DNA of 52,329 nt, from positions 1-52,329 of the forward strand of contig CALKXS010000006.1 of assembly GCA_938003745.1 (NCBI GenBank). Direction: 5' to 3'. The DNA is from an uncultured Algibacter sp. (GTDB taxonomy: Bacteria; Bacteroidota; Bacteroidia; Flavobacteriales; Flavobacteriaceae). Positions 25,190 through 34,036 of the stretch are shown one piece after another. Positions within the stretch are counted from its first letter, which is position 1; each line of letters begins with the position of its first letter. Below the pieces are notes generated by a model. That model searched no databases, was not told the origin of the DNA, and saw only the letters and a program-made list of their open reading frames with translations. The position numbers were made by a program, and so were the translations under genes.

Positions 25190-27622
25190 ATGAAAACAAA
25201 ATTGATATTTCTTTTATTACTTGCTTTAACAACGGGCGTTTTTGCTCAAGAAGTACAAGTAGAAGGAAACATAAATGACCTTCCTGTGAGAGAACACACC
25301 ATCACCTTACGAGAGGCTACCGTTAATAAAGCAGGAAAAGACGTTATGGGAATGACCGTTAATGGAACAATTCCTGGTCCGACATTAGAATTTACTGAAG
25401 GAGAGTATGCAGTTATTTACGTAAAAAATGAAATGAGTGTAGAAACCTCCGTGCATTGGCACGGACTTTTATTACCAAATTTTTACGATGGTGTTCCTTA
25501 CTTAAATACACCACCTATAGAACCTGGGCATACACAAAAATATGAATTCCCTATCAAGCAATCCGGAACATACTGGTATCACTCGCATACTATGCTGCAA
25601 GAACAAAGTGGTGTTTATGGTTCCATTGTTATTCAGCCTAAAGAAAAAGTGTTGGATTATGATAAAGAATTGGTATTAGTTTTATCTGATTGGACCAATG
25701 AAAAACCAATGAATGTACTACGTAATTTAAAACGTGGTAATGAATGGTATGGTATTAAAAAAGGTACAGCTACACCACTAAATCAAGTAATCGCAAGAGG
25801 CGCTTTTGGGGCACAATTAGATTTTTGGAGACAACGTATGGAAGGTGCAGATATAGCAGATGTATATTATCCTGCATTTTTGATTAATGGAGAAGAAAGC
25901 ATTGAGTATCCAGAATTTAAAGCTGGTGAGAAAATAAGACTACGATTGATTAATGGAGGAGCTTCTACCTCTTTTTGGATGACGTTTGGAGGAGAAATAC
26001 CGGTATTGGTTTCTTCAGATGGATTAGATGTGGTTCCTGTAGAAAGGAATAAGACATTTATAGGTGTAGCCGAAACGTATGACTTTATAATTACAGTACC
26101 TCAAGAAGGCAAAATGGAATTTAGAATTACTGCACAAGATGGTTCTGGTACAGCTTCTGCATTTTTAGGAAATGGTAAAGTTCTACCTGCAATGGATGTT
26201 GCGCGACCAGATAAAATCGGGATGATGCAGAAAATGGCTAAAATGGATATGAAAATGGGTGCACACGCCTTAAAATTTAAGCCAGGTAAGGATGAGCGTT
26301 TTGAGATGAAGGAGGAATACGGGATGCAGATGGACAAAATGGAGGGTATGAAAATGGATCATTCTAAAATGGAAATACCTAAAGATTCAATGCCAATGGA
26401 TCACTCTAAAATGAAAGGTATGAAGATGGATCATTCAAAAATGTCTGGAATGGATATGAATAAGCCAAAAGATACTACAGCAATGGGTAAGATGGACCAT
26501 TCTAATATGGTAGGAATGGATATGAAGAAAGACAAAACAATGTCTGGAATGAATATGAAGAAAGAGGATTCTATGCTAGGAATGAAGATGGAGGGAATGG
26601 ATATGTTTTCCGAATACAATTACGATTATTTAAAGTCGCCAGAGAAAACAACCTACGACAAGAATGTTCCCGTTAAGGAAATATTACTAAACCTTACTGG
26701 TAATATGAATCGTTACGTCTGGAGTATGAATGGTGTACCATTATCTGAGGCGGATAATATTAAAATAAATAATAAGGAGGTAACGCGCATTACATTTAAT
26801 AACCTGACGATGATGCACCACCCAATGCACTTGCACGGTCACTTCTTTAGAGTGCTTAATGAAAATGGTGAATACTCGCCATTAAAGCACACGGTAAATG
26901 TGCCACCAATGCAAAAAATGACCATAGAATTTTATGGAAACAATGGCGATGAGGCTGGAGATTGGTTTTTCCATTGCCACATCTTATATCATATGATGGG
27001 TGGTATGGCAAGAGTAGTGTCTTATGATACGCCACGAGACCCAAGAATGGATGAATTTCCAGCTTCTAAAATTATTGAAGAGACTAACAAATGGTACTCT
27101 TGGGGAATGGCAGATGTTGCATCACATACAACAGGCTTTAATTTGATGACTTCTAATATTAGAAATCAATTTAATGCCTCTTTTGAATATGGATGGAATG
27201 AAAATCTGGAAGGAGAATTTACGTATGAAAGATATTTACACGATTATTTGAGAGTTTTTGGTGGTGTAAATATTGAGAATTCAACACGTGATAGCTTAAA
27301 TGAGTTTAGCACAACGGCAGTTGTTGGTGTACGTTATTTAACGCCTTATTTATTCAATTTAGATGTGCGTGTTGATAATAAATTAAGACCAAGAATTGGT
27401 GTAGGACGCAGTATAATGATATTCCCTAAACTGTCAGTATTGGGTTATTATGAATACCAATTAGATTTAGGTTTCGTAGATGATTTACCAATCAACCAAG
27501 ACTATCTGTCCGAAACCGTATGGAGTGCAGGTGCAGAATATATGCTTTCAAGAAACTTCTCACTTATGGCGAGCTACGATAATCGTTTTGGTGCCGGTGG
27601 AGGATTATCAGTAAGATTTTAA
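25190..27622 (+). CDS. copA: Multicopper oxidase CopA with Met/His-rich insert and fused CopB-like barrel
   Basis: An 810-residue exported protein (signal peptide about 1-19). Copper ligands: H89-W-H91, H131-S-H133, HPMHLHG near 543 and HCHILYH near 594. A Met/His-rich block (about 372-474, repeats such as MDHSKM) should bind extra Cu(I). The last ~170 residues are beta strands typical of the CopB outer-membrane barrel (ASFEYGWNENLEGEFTYER, VGRSIMIFPKLSVLGYYEY, final SVRF). It therefore looks like CopA-CopB in one chain: a Cu(I) oxidase linked to the outer membrane. The gene name refers to periplasmic CopA of the pco/cop type, not to the ATPase. Confidence 0.88.
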   Translation: MKTKLIFLLLLALTTGVFAQEVQVEGNINDLPVREHTITLREATVNKAGKDVMGMTVNGTIPGPTLEFTEGEYAVIYVKNEMSVETSVHWHGLLLPNFYDGVPYLNTPPIEPGHTQKYEFPIKQSGTYWYHSHTMLQEQSGVYGSIVIQPKEKVLDYDKELVLVLSDWTNEKPMNVLRNLKRGNEWYGIKKGTATPLNQVIARGAFGAQLDFWRQRMEGADIADVYYPAFLINGEESIEYPEFKAGEKIRLRLINGGASTSFWMTFGGEIPVLVSSDGLDVVPVERNKTFIGVAETYDFIITVPQEGKMEFRITAQDGSGTASAFLGNGKVLPAMDVARPDKIGMMQKMAKMDMKMGAHALKFKPGKDERFEMKEEYGMQMDKMEGMKMDHSKMEIPKDSMPMDHSKMKGMKMDHSKMSGMDMNKPKDTTAMGKMDHSNMVGMDMKKDKTMSGMNMKKEDSMLGMKMEGMDMFSEYNYDYLKSPEKTTYDKNVPVKEILLNLTGNMNRYVWSMNGVPLSEADNIKINNKEVTRITFNNLTMMHHPMHLHGHFFRVLNENGEYSPLKHTVNVPPMQKMTIEFYGNNGDEAGDWFFHCHILYHMMGGMARVVSYDTPRDPRMDEFPASKIIEETNKWYSWGMADVASHTTGFNLMTSNIRNQFNASFEYGWNENLEGEFTYERYLHDYLRVFGGVNIENSTRDSLNEFSTTAVVGVRYLTPYLFNLDVRVDNKLRPRIGVGRSIMIFPKLSVLGYYEYQLDLGFVDDLPINQDYLSETVWSAGAEYMLSRNFSLMASYDNRFGAGGGLSVRF

Positions 27623-27650
27623 ATAATTTAATAACCTAAAATAAATAAAA

Positions 27651-28241
27651 ATGAAAACAATTAAGAGAAGTATTGGAACAGTTGCCTTAGTAGCTACAAT
27701 GATCTTAACCGTGTCTTGTAAAGATGCTAATAAGAACGAAGAACCTTCGTCTGCAAGTAATGAAGTAACCCAAGTAAAAATGGATAGCTCAAAAGATATG
27801 GCAATGAATAATTCTCAAGATGCAATGGCAGAAACTATTTTAAAAGATTATTTCAATCTTAAAGATGCGCTAGTAGGAGATGATAATGACAAGGCTAAGA
27901 TGCTTGGTGCAACACTTGCAAAGTCACTGGGTAATCTTGATAAGTCAAAATATTCTGAAAGTCAACAAAAGGAATTAACCGACATTATTGAAGATGCGAC
28001 AGAACACGCAGAGCATATTTCTGAAAGTGATATCAAACATCAGCGCGAACATTTTAAAATTTTGAGCAAGGACATCACAGATATGGTTGCTATTACAGGA
28101 ACAGCAACAAAATTGTATGAGCAATTTTGCCCAATGTATGATGGTGGTACAGCTTGGTTAAGCACAAAAGAAGAAGTTAGAAATCCGTACTATGGAAGTC
28201 AAATGTTGAAGTGCGGTAAAGTACAGCGAGAAATTAATTAA
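27651..28241 (+). CDS. DUF3347 lipoprotein (copper-binding?)
   Basis: A 196-residue lipoprotein with a lipobox ending in VSC (Cys about 23). The DUF3347 domain covers about 55-196 and ends with [15 protein letters not shown], and a final Cys in MLKCGK. The same domain forms the C-terminus of the CusB adaptor at 31812, where the C-P-M, NPYYG and Cys landmarks recur. It is presumably a periplasmic copper chaperone; it lies 1 bp before the haem-binding gene and 28 bp after the oxidase. Confidence 0.85.
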   Translation: MKTIKRSIGTVALVATMILTVSCKDANKNEEPSSASNEVTQVKMDSSKDMAMNNSQDAMAETILKDYFNLKDALVGDDNDKAKMLGATLAKSLGNLDKSKYSESQQKELTDIIEDATEHAEHISESDIKHQREHFKILSKDITDMVAITGTATKLYEQFCPMYDGGTAWLSTKEEVRNPYYGSQMLKCGKVQREIN

Positions 28242-28697
28242 ATGAAAATTTTAAAGATCATAGCTTGGATAGCACTAATCGCATTTGCGATTATTCAGTT
28301 GTTCCCAACGGATAAAAACGAGAGCTATGCGACACCTGAAACTGATTTTATGTTAGTCAATAAAGTATCATCTAAAATTGAGAGTCAACTTAAGGTGTCT
28401 TGCTATGATTGTCACAGTAATAATACTGCATATCCTTGGTATAGTAAAATTCAGCCAGCAGCTTGGTTTTTAGATGACCATATTAAAGAGGGAAAAGCAG
28501 AATTGAATTTTAATGAATGGAATAATTATTCTAACAGGAGAAAGAAAAGTAAGCTACGTTCTATCATTAAACAGATAGAAAGTGGCGAGATGCCTATGGA
28601 TAGTTACACGCTTATTCACAAGGATGCCATTTTTTCAAAAGAGGAAAAGGAAACAGTATTAAACTATATTAAAACTTTAAAAGATGATTTAGAGTAA
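28242..28697 (+). CDS. Haem-binding domain protein (c-type CxxCH)
   Basis: A 151-residue protein with an N-terminal membrane anchor (about 4-20) and a single haem site CYDCH followed by SNNTAYPWY, the pattern of the haem-binding domain family of Bacteroidota. It would be anchored in the periplasm. The link to copper resistance is unclear; it may couple Cu redox chemistry to electron transport. It starts directly after the DUF3347 gene stop. Confidence 0.85.
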   Translation: MKILKIIAWIALIAFAIIQLFPTDKNESYATPETDFMLVNKVSSKIESQLKVSCYDCHSNNTAYPWYSKIQPAAWFLDDHIKEGKAELNFNEWNNYSNRRKKSKLRSIIKQIESGEMPMDSYTLIHKDAIFSKEEKETVLNYIKTLKDDLE

Positions 28698-28700
28698 AGT

Positions 28701-28764
28701 CCTGATACGGGAAGGGAATTTTTTTAATTGATGGTTGGTTAGTTAGAACCCTTCCCATTTCAGG
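28701..28764 (+). promoter_or_regulatory. Long imperfect hairpin in leader of Cu-ATPase gene
   Basis: Arms 28701-28716 and 28749-28764 pair at 14 of 16 positions (core GGGAAGGG/CCCTTCCC), with a 32-nt loop. The second arm is followed by mixed sequence, not a T run, so it is not a standard terminator. It lies 17 bp before the ATPase start and could be an RNA control element or processing site. Confidence 0.5.
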
Positions 28765-28781
28765 CACAAAAACAAAGCACT

Positions 28782-31295
28782 ATGAAACACACCTATCACA
28801 TACAAGGGATGACCTGCAATGGTTGTAGAAATCACGTTGAGCAGACACTTTCTAAAGTGGAAGGTGTAATCAATGCTTCGGTCAATTTAGAAAAAGAAGA
28901 GGCAACTATCGAAATGGAATCCCATATTCCAATAGACACATTTCAGAAAGCATTGAAAGAAGATGGCGGTTCATACAGTATTCACAAACCGGGCGAGCAT
29001 CATCATAAAGATGATTCCGCTTCCGTGAAAAAGCAAAAACCTAAAGGCAAAGGAACAGGAACCTTCTACTGTCCAATGCATTGTGAAGGCGACAAAACCT
29101 ACGACAAGCCAGGAGATTGTCCAGTATGCGGAATGGATTTAGTCGAAGAACAAAATTTGTCAGCAACGACTTCAGAACAATGGACCTGCCCAATGCACCC
29201 AGAAGTCGTAAAAGACGAATCTGGAGCTTGTCCAATTTGCGGAATGGATTTAGTGCCGATGGAACCTGATTTATCAGCAGAAGAAAAAACCTACAATAAG
29301 CTGATTAAGAAATTTTGGATAGCAGTAGCTTTTACGCTTCCTATTTTCTTAATCGCTATGAGCGAGATGATTCCCAACAATCCGCTATACGATGTAATGG
29401 AACAGAAATGGTGGAACTGGATTCAGTTTGGGCTTTCCATTCCAGTAGTGTTTTATGCCACTTGGATGTTCTTTGAACGTGCCTACCGAAGTATCAAAAC
29501 GTGGAATCTCAATATGTTTACGTTAATCGGTATAGGTGCGGGCGTGGCGTGGTTATTCAGTGTTTTCGGGATGCTATTTCCAGACTTTTTCCCTGAGCAA
29601 TTTAAGACAGAATCCGGTGCGGTTCACGTGTATTTTGAAGCCGCTACCGTGATTCTCACGTTGGTATTGATGGGTCAGGTTTTGGAAGCCCGTGCGCATA
29701 GCAAAACTAATTCAGCAGTTAAGGAACTCTTGAAACTTGCACCTAACAAAGCAGTACGTGTAGTCGATGGAAATGAGGAAGAAGTTTCCATTGACCAAAT
29801 TGAAAAAGGAGATATACTACGAGTAAAGCCAGGAGATAAAATCCCTGTGGATGGCAAAATTACCGAAGGCGAAACTACCGTTGATGAATCAATGATTTCG
29901 GGTGAGCCTATCCCAGTTAATAAAACTGTAGATGACAAAGTAAGTAGCGGTACCATTAATGGGAATCAATCTTTCTTGATGGAAGCCGAAAAAGTAGGTA
30001 GCGAAACCTTGCTTTCCCAAATCATACATATGGTCAACGATGCCAGTCGTAGTCGTGCACCCATTCAGAAACTGGCAGATACTGTTTCAGGCTATTTTGT
30101 ACCTGTAGTGGTTATCATTGCGGTCATCACCTTTATTGTCTGGGCAATATGGGGTCCAGAGCCAGCTTATGTTTATGCGTTGGTAAATGCCATTGCCGTA
30201 TTGATTATTGCCTGTCCTTGCGCATTGGGATTGGCAACGCCTATGTCCGTTATGGTAGGTGTTGGTAAAGGAGCACAAAATGGTGTCTTGATTAAAAATG
30301 CCGAAGCCTTAGAGAAAATGGACAAAGTGGACACCCTTATCGTAGATAAGACCGGAACCATTACCGAAGGAAAACCTACGGTTGAGAAAGTTGGGTCGTT
30401 TGATGAATCTCGCTTTCGCGAAAGCGAAATTCTACATCTTATCGCATCCCTAAACAGTTCCAGTGAGCATCCCCTTGCCGAAGCCACCGTGAAATATGGA
30501 AAGGAGCAGAAAGTCGAAATATCAAAAACTGAAAACTTTAGCGCAGTAACTGGAAAAGGCGTAGAAGGAACAGTTGAGGGCAAGAAGCTCGATTTAGGAA
30601 ACGATAAAATGATGGAATATGCAAATGCCAAGCTATCACCTGAAATGGAAACCGAAGCACAATCCTTTCAGAAACAGGGAAAAACGGTTTCTTATTTGTC
30701 CATTGATGGCGAAGTTTCAGGTTATGTGGTAATAGGCGATAAAATAAAAGAAACGAGCGCCAAAGCAATCAAAGAATTACAAAATAAAGGCATCGAAGTG
30801 ATAATGCTTACGGGAGATAATCAAGACACCGCCCAAGCGGTAGCCAGCGAACTCAATCTCGCCGACTTCAAAGCGGGTATGCTACCTGAAAACAAACTGG
30901 ACGAGGTTAAGAAACTACAAGAGCAAGGCAAAGTAGTAGCGATGGCAGGCGATGGTATAAACGACGCACCTGCTCTGGCTAAAAGTGATGTGGGTATCGC
31001 AATGGGTACAGGAACAGATGTCGCTATAGAAAGCGCGATGATAACCTTGGTAAAGGGCGATTTGCACGGTATCGTAAAAGCAAGAAACCTTAGCCACAAA
31101 GTTATGCGGAACATCAAGCAGAATCTATTTTTTGCTATGATATACAACACGCTGGGTGTACCGATTGCGGCAGGTGTATTATTCCCATTTTTCGGAATTC
31201 TATTATCGCCTATGATTGCAGCTTTGGCAATGAGTTTTAGTTCCGTTTCAGTAATAGCAAACGCACTTAGATTAAGAACAAAATCGATTAATTAA
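28782..31295 (+). CDS. copA: Cu+-exporting P1B-type ATPase
   Basis: An 837-residue inner-membrane pump. N-terminal HMA domain with CNGC (C12-C15); two heavy-metal-binding domains at about 97-120 and 136-158 (CPMH...CPVCGMDL and CPMHPEV...CPICGMDL); actuator motif ISGEP; CPC at 478-480; DKTGT with D522; HP at 563-564; GDGINDAP near 730. This is the P1B-1 Cu+ type. It removes cytoplasmic Cu+, which then meets the oxidase and the Cus pump. A palindrome copy is translated in the unusual frame RFRES. Spacing to neighbours is short. Confidence 0.92.
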   Translation: MKHTYHIQGMTCNGCRNHVEQTLSKVEGVINASVNLEKEEATIEMESHIPIDTFQKALKEDGGSYSIHKPGEHHHKDDSASVKKQKPKGKGTGTFYCPMHCEGDKTYDKPGDCPVCGMDLVEEQNLSATTSEQWTCPMHPEVVKDESGACPICGMDLVPMEPDLSAEEKTYNKLIKKFWIAVAFTLPIFLIAMSEMIPNNPLYDVMEQKWWNWIQFGLSIPVVFYATWMFFERAYRSIKTWNLNMFTLIGIGAGVAWLFSVFGMLFPDFFPEQFKTESGAVHVYFEAATVILTLVLMGQVLEARAHSKTNSAVKELLKLAPNKAVRVVDGNEEEVSIDQIEKGDILRVKPGDKIPVDGKITEGETTVDESMISGEPIPVNKTVDDKVSSGTINGNQSFLMEAEKVGSETLLSQIIHMVNDASRSRAPIQKLADTVSGYFVPVVVIIAVITFIVWAIWGPEPAYVYALVNAIAVLIIACPCALGLATPMSVMVGVGKGAQNGVLIKNAEALEKMDKVDTLIVDKTGTITEGKPTVEKVGSFDESRFRESEILHLIASLNSSSEHPLAEATVKYGKEQKVEISKTENFSAVTGKGVEGTVEGKKLDLGNDKMMEYANAKLSPEMETEAQSFQKQGKTVSYLSIDGEVSGYVVIGDKIKETSAKAIKELQNKGIEVIMLTGDNQDTAQAVASELNLADFKAGMLPENKLDEVKKLQEQGKVVAMAGDGINDAPALAKSDVGIAMGTGTDVAIESAMITLVKGDLHGIVKARNLSHKVMRNIKQNLFFAMIYNTLGVPIAAGVLFPFFGILLSPMIAALAMSFSSVSVIANALRLRTKSIN
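30411..30426. repeat. Iterated palindrome, perfect 16-mer, third frame
   Basis: CGCTTTCGCGAAAGCG read as R-F-R-E-S in the Cu-ATPase, a frame not used elsewhere in the window. Confidence 0.95.
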
Positions 31296-31318
31296 AAATA
31301 ACTTAAAAACCAAAAATT

Positions 31319-31807
31319 ATGAATTCAAACGAACACAACAACAAAGAAGGAATGAGCCAGTACACTAAGTTTTTCTTGATGCTGGGAGCATCATTTATAG
31401 CAATGTACATTACAATGTATTTAAATACTTATGAATTTGATCACGTAAGATTTAGTCTTACTCGATTTTATATGGTCTGTTTAGGTATTTCTACTATGGC
31501 TGTAATAATGCTATTATTTATGCTTAATATGTATAAAAATAAGAAGAAGAATATTGCCATTTTGGTGGGAAGTGCCGTGTTATTTCTGGGAGCTTTAGGA
31601 TTAGTGCGTGAGCAAAAATCTACTGTAGGCGATATACTCTGGATGAAAGCAATGATACCACACCATTCAATAGCAATTTTAACCAGTGAGCGTGCAGATA
31701 TACAAGATCCAGAAGTAAAAAAACTTGCAGAGGAAATTATCAAAGCACAACGAAAAGAGATTGAAGAAATGAATGCGATGATCGAACGTTTACAAAACGA
31801 GAAATAA
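31319..31807 (+). CDS. DUF305 membrane protein
   Basis: A 162-residue protein with three hydrophobic segments (about 18-35, 52-70, 78-93) and a C-terminal DUF305-like stretch: MKAMIPHHSIAI followed by a helical Glu/Lys-rich segment. Members often accompany copper genes; the HH pair in MIPHH probably binds metal. It lies 23 bp after the ATPase and 4 bp before the CusB gene. Confidence 0.8.
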   Translation: MNSNEHNNKEGMSQYTKFFLMLGASFIAMYITMYLNTYEFDHVRFSLTRFYMVCLGISTMAVIMLLFMLNMYKNKKKNIAILVGSAVLFLGALGLVREQKSTVGDILWMKAMIPHHSIAILTSERADIQDPEVKKLAEEIIKAQRKEIEEMNAMIERLQNEK

Positions 31808-31811
31808 TAGT

Positions 31812-33554
31812 ATGAACAAGAACATTTTATATATCGCACTTGCACTAATCGTGGGACTACTAGGTGGATGGCTCATTTTTGGTAGTTCAGGTAGTGATGC
31901 CAAGGCAAACAAGGGCGTTTCTGAAATGTCAGATACCCACGACCATTCTGGCGAGTCGCCAAACCAAATGTGGACCTGCTCAATGCACCCACAGATTATG
32001 CAGCCCGAACCAGGCGACTGCCCTATATGTGGAATGGACTTGATACCTGCTGAATCTGGTGCAGATGGTCTTGCAATGAATGAGATTAAAATGACAGAGA
32101 ACGCAATGGCGCTGGCCAACATTCAAACTACTATTGTGGGTAATGGCACTATATCAGAAGACGATGGAATGATTACGCTTTCCGGCAAAATCGCGACCAA
32201 CGAAGAAAACAACGCTATACAAGCAAGCTATTTCGATGGGCGTATTGAGCGTTTGAATGTCAATTATGAAGGCCAAAAAGTAAATCGTGGTCAATTGCTG
32301 GCTACAATTTATGCGCCAAATTTGGTCGCTGCACAGCAAGAATTGCTCACAACCGCTTCATTAAAAGAATCGCAGCCTGAACTGTATAAAGCAGTGCGCA
32401 ACAAATTGAAACTATGGAAACTTTCAGAAGCCCAAATTAATGCGATTGAGACTTCAGGAAAAGTGCGAGATAATTTTCCAATTTATGCCACCGTTTCAGG
32501 AACGGTTTCAGAAGTGATGGCACGTGAAGGCGACTATGTAAAACAAGGTCAACCCATTTTGAAGGTAAGCAATCTAAATTCAGTTTGGGCAGAATTTGAC
32601 GCCTATGAAAATCAGATTTCAGATTTAAAAGTAGGTCAGAAAATAAAGGTAGTAACCAATGCCTATGCCGATAAAGAATTTGACGCCACGGTTTCTTTTA
32701 TTGACCCGATATTGAACAATGCAACAAGAACGGTTACCGTAAGAGCAACCCTTAAAAATACAGATGACCTATTTAAACCAGGTATGTTTGTAACTGGCAA
32801 ACTTAAAGGGGAAATGATGATGACTAATGAAATAATAACAGTTCCTGCAAGTGCCGTAATGTGGACAGGCGAACGCTCACTGGTCTATATAAAAACCAAC
32901 CCCAACGAACCTGTTTTTGAAATGCGTGAAGTGACCATAGGAAACCGAAATGGCGAAAATTATGCTGTGATAGAAGGCTTACAAACTGGCGACGAGATTG
33001 TGACAAACGGAACCTTTACAGTAGACGCAACAGCCCAGCTACAAGGCAAAAAATCTATGATGAATCAGGGAAAAGAACAGGCATCTGAGATGCCTATGTC
33101 TCAAATGAAAATGGAATTTACAGAGAATTTTCAAAAGCAATTTAAAAAGGCCCTCAAGCCGTATTTACAGATGAAAGATGCTTTGGTAGCAAGCGACGCA
33201 AATCAGGTTTCCGCTTTCGCGAAAGCGACATCAGTATCCTTAAAATCCGTAGATATTAAGAGTCTCGGTAGTATGGAACAATCACATATCAAGAAAAGTA
33301 TCGAAATGCTTGACGCCATTGCAACGAATGACGATCTTGAAAATAAACGCGACCATTTTGTGATATTAAATGAAAATATGGTGCCCATTGCGATGAGTAT
33401 AAATGGAACCGATGAGATGCTATACGTTCAGAAGTGTCCAATGGCCAATAATAATAAAGGCGCGGTCTGGCTAAGTGCTGAAAAGGACATACGCAATCCT
33501 TATTATGGCGATGCGATGCTTACTTGTGGTAGTGTTATTGAGGAAATCAAATAA
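31812..33554 (+). CDS. cusB: CusB-type adaptor with heavy-metal-binding domain and DUF3347 end
   Basis: A 580-residue periplasmic adaptor. N-terminal membrane anchor; heavy-metal-binding domain with CSMHPQ...CPICGMDL (about 56-80); barrel-sandwich and hairpin of the RND adaptor (VSEVMAREGDYVKQGQPI); then a C-terminal DUF3347 domain (about 440-580) ending with C-P-M, NPYYG and a Cys. It would hand Cu(I) to the CusA-type pump, whose genes lie 8.5 kb upstream. A palindrome copy, read as AFAKA, lies in the DUF3347 part. Confidence 0.88.
   Translation: MNKNILYIALALIVGLLGGWLIFGSSGSDAKANKGVSEMSDTHDHSGESPNQMWTCSMHPQIMQPEPGDCPICGMDLIPAESGADGLAMNEIKMTENAMALANIQTTIVGNGTISEDDGMITLSGKIATNEENNAIQASYFDGRIERLNVNYEGQKVNRGQLLATIYAPNLVAAQQELLTTASLKESQPELYKAVRNKLKLWKLSEAQINAIETSGKVRDNFPIYATVSGTVSEVMAREGDYVKQGQPILKVSNLNSVWAEFDAYENQISDLKVGQKIKVVTNAYADKEFDATVSFIDPILNNATRTVTVRATLKNTDDLFKPGMFVTGKLKGEMMMTNEIITVPASAVMWTGERSLVYIKTNPNEPVFEMREVTIGNRNGENYAVIEGLQTGDEIVTNGTFTVDATAQLQGKKSMMNQGKEQASEMPMSQMKMEFTENFQKQFKKALKPYLQMKDALVASDANQVSAFAKATSVSLKSVDIKSLGSMEQSHIKKSIEMLDAIATNDDLENKRDHFVILNENMVPIAMSINGTDEMLYVQKCPMANNNKGAVWLSAEKDIRNPYYGDAMLTCGSVIEEIK
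33212..33227. repeat. Iterated palindrome, perfect 16-mer
   Basis: CGCTTTCGCGAAAGCG read as A-F-A-K-A in the DUF3347 part of the CusB-like adaptor. Confidence 0.95.
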
Positions 33555-33561
33555 AAACCTT

Positions 33562-33576
33562 TGCACACCAGTTGCA
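33562..33576 (+). promoter_or_regulatory. Candidate Fur/Zur-like operator, copy 1
   Basis: TGCACACCAGTTGCA is an imperfect palindrome (TGCA...TGCA) overlapping a -33 TTG. It is followed after 12 bp by a -7 box TATCTTTG (33589-33596). The same TGCAC-N4-GTTGCA layout appears at 40088 before the DUF3703/ATPase pair. Confidence 0.6.
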
Positions 33577-33588
33577 TTATAATTCTGT

Positions 33589-33596
33589 TATCTTTG
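33589..33596 (+). promoter_or_regulatory. -7 box TATCTTTG
   Basis: It matches TAnnTTTG and lies 4 bp upstream of the GTG at 33601. The TTG in the operator is 14 bp upstream, shorter than the usual spacing, so the element is tentative. Confidence 0.5.
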
Positions 33597-33600
33597 TGTT

Positions 33601-33918
33601 GTGAAAATTTTTACGCTCATATTCTCATTTTATCTGCTCGCGCTTAATTTTGCGCCTTGTAGTGATGCAAATGTTGACTCTTCTGAGTATAGCACGCAAA
33701 TAGAATTATCACAAAATGATACTGACGATCACGACCACAACCTACTTGATATGTGTTCTCCTTTTTGTCATTGTCATTGCTGTCACGTTCACACGTTGGA
33801 TTTTGGGTTAAATGTCTTAGACCTATACCATCCTGCAGACTATAAACTTTCTACAGTTTATTTTGACAGTATAGGTAAGGATATTTCCCTTTCCCTATTC
33901 CAACCACCACGGGCATAA
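33601..33918 (+). CDS. Small exported His/Cys-rich protein
   Basis: A 105-residue protein from a GTG start. A signal peptide (FTLIFSFYLLALNFAPC) is followed by an acidic/His stretch (DTDDHDHN) and a dense metal-ligand cluster CSPFCHCHCCHVHT, then a soluble tail. It is the likely first gene of the divalent-metal half, under the operator at 33562. Probably a periplasmic Zn/Cu buffer or sensor; similar small proteins precede CzcA genes in this phylum. Confidence 0.7.
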   Translation: MKIFTLIFSFYLLALNFAPCSDANVDSSEYSTQIELSQNDTDDHDHNLLDMCSPFCHCHCCHVHTLDFGLNVLDLYHPADYKLSTVYFDSIGKDISLSLFQPPRA

Positions 33919-33983
33919 TTCAGTTTTTATAGGATAGCTATATCCTGTAGTGATGTTTCCCTTTGGGAGATATTATATGTTTT

Positions 33984-33999
33984 CGCTTTCGCGAAAGCG
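33984..33999. repeat. Iterated palindrome, intergenic perfect copy
   Basis: CGCTTTCGCGAAAGCG in the 118-bp gap between the His/Cys-rich gene and the CzcA-TolC fusion. Confidence 0.95.
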
Positions 34000-34036
34000 T
34001 ACACCCATTTATTAACTGAATTAATACCACAATTAA

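Noticed and set aside
29017-29034. A degenerate match to the iterated palindrome (CCGCTTCCGTGAAAAAGC) in the Cu-ATPase gene.
   Set aside because: Too many differences from the 16-mer to count; it may be a decayed copy.
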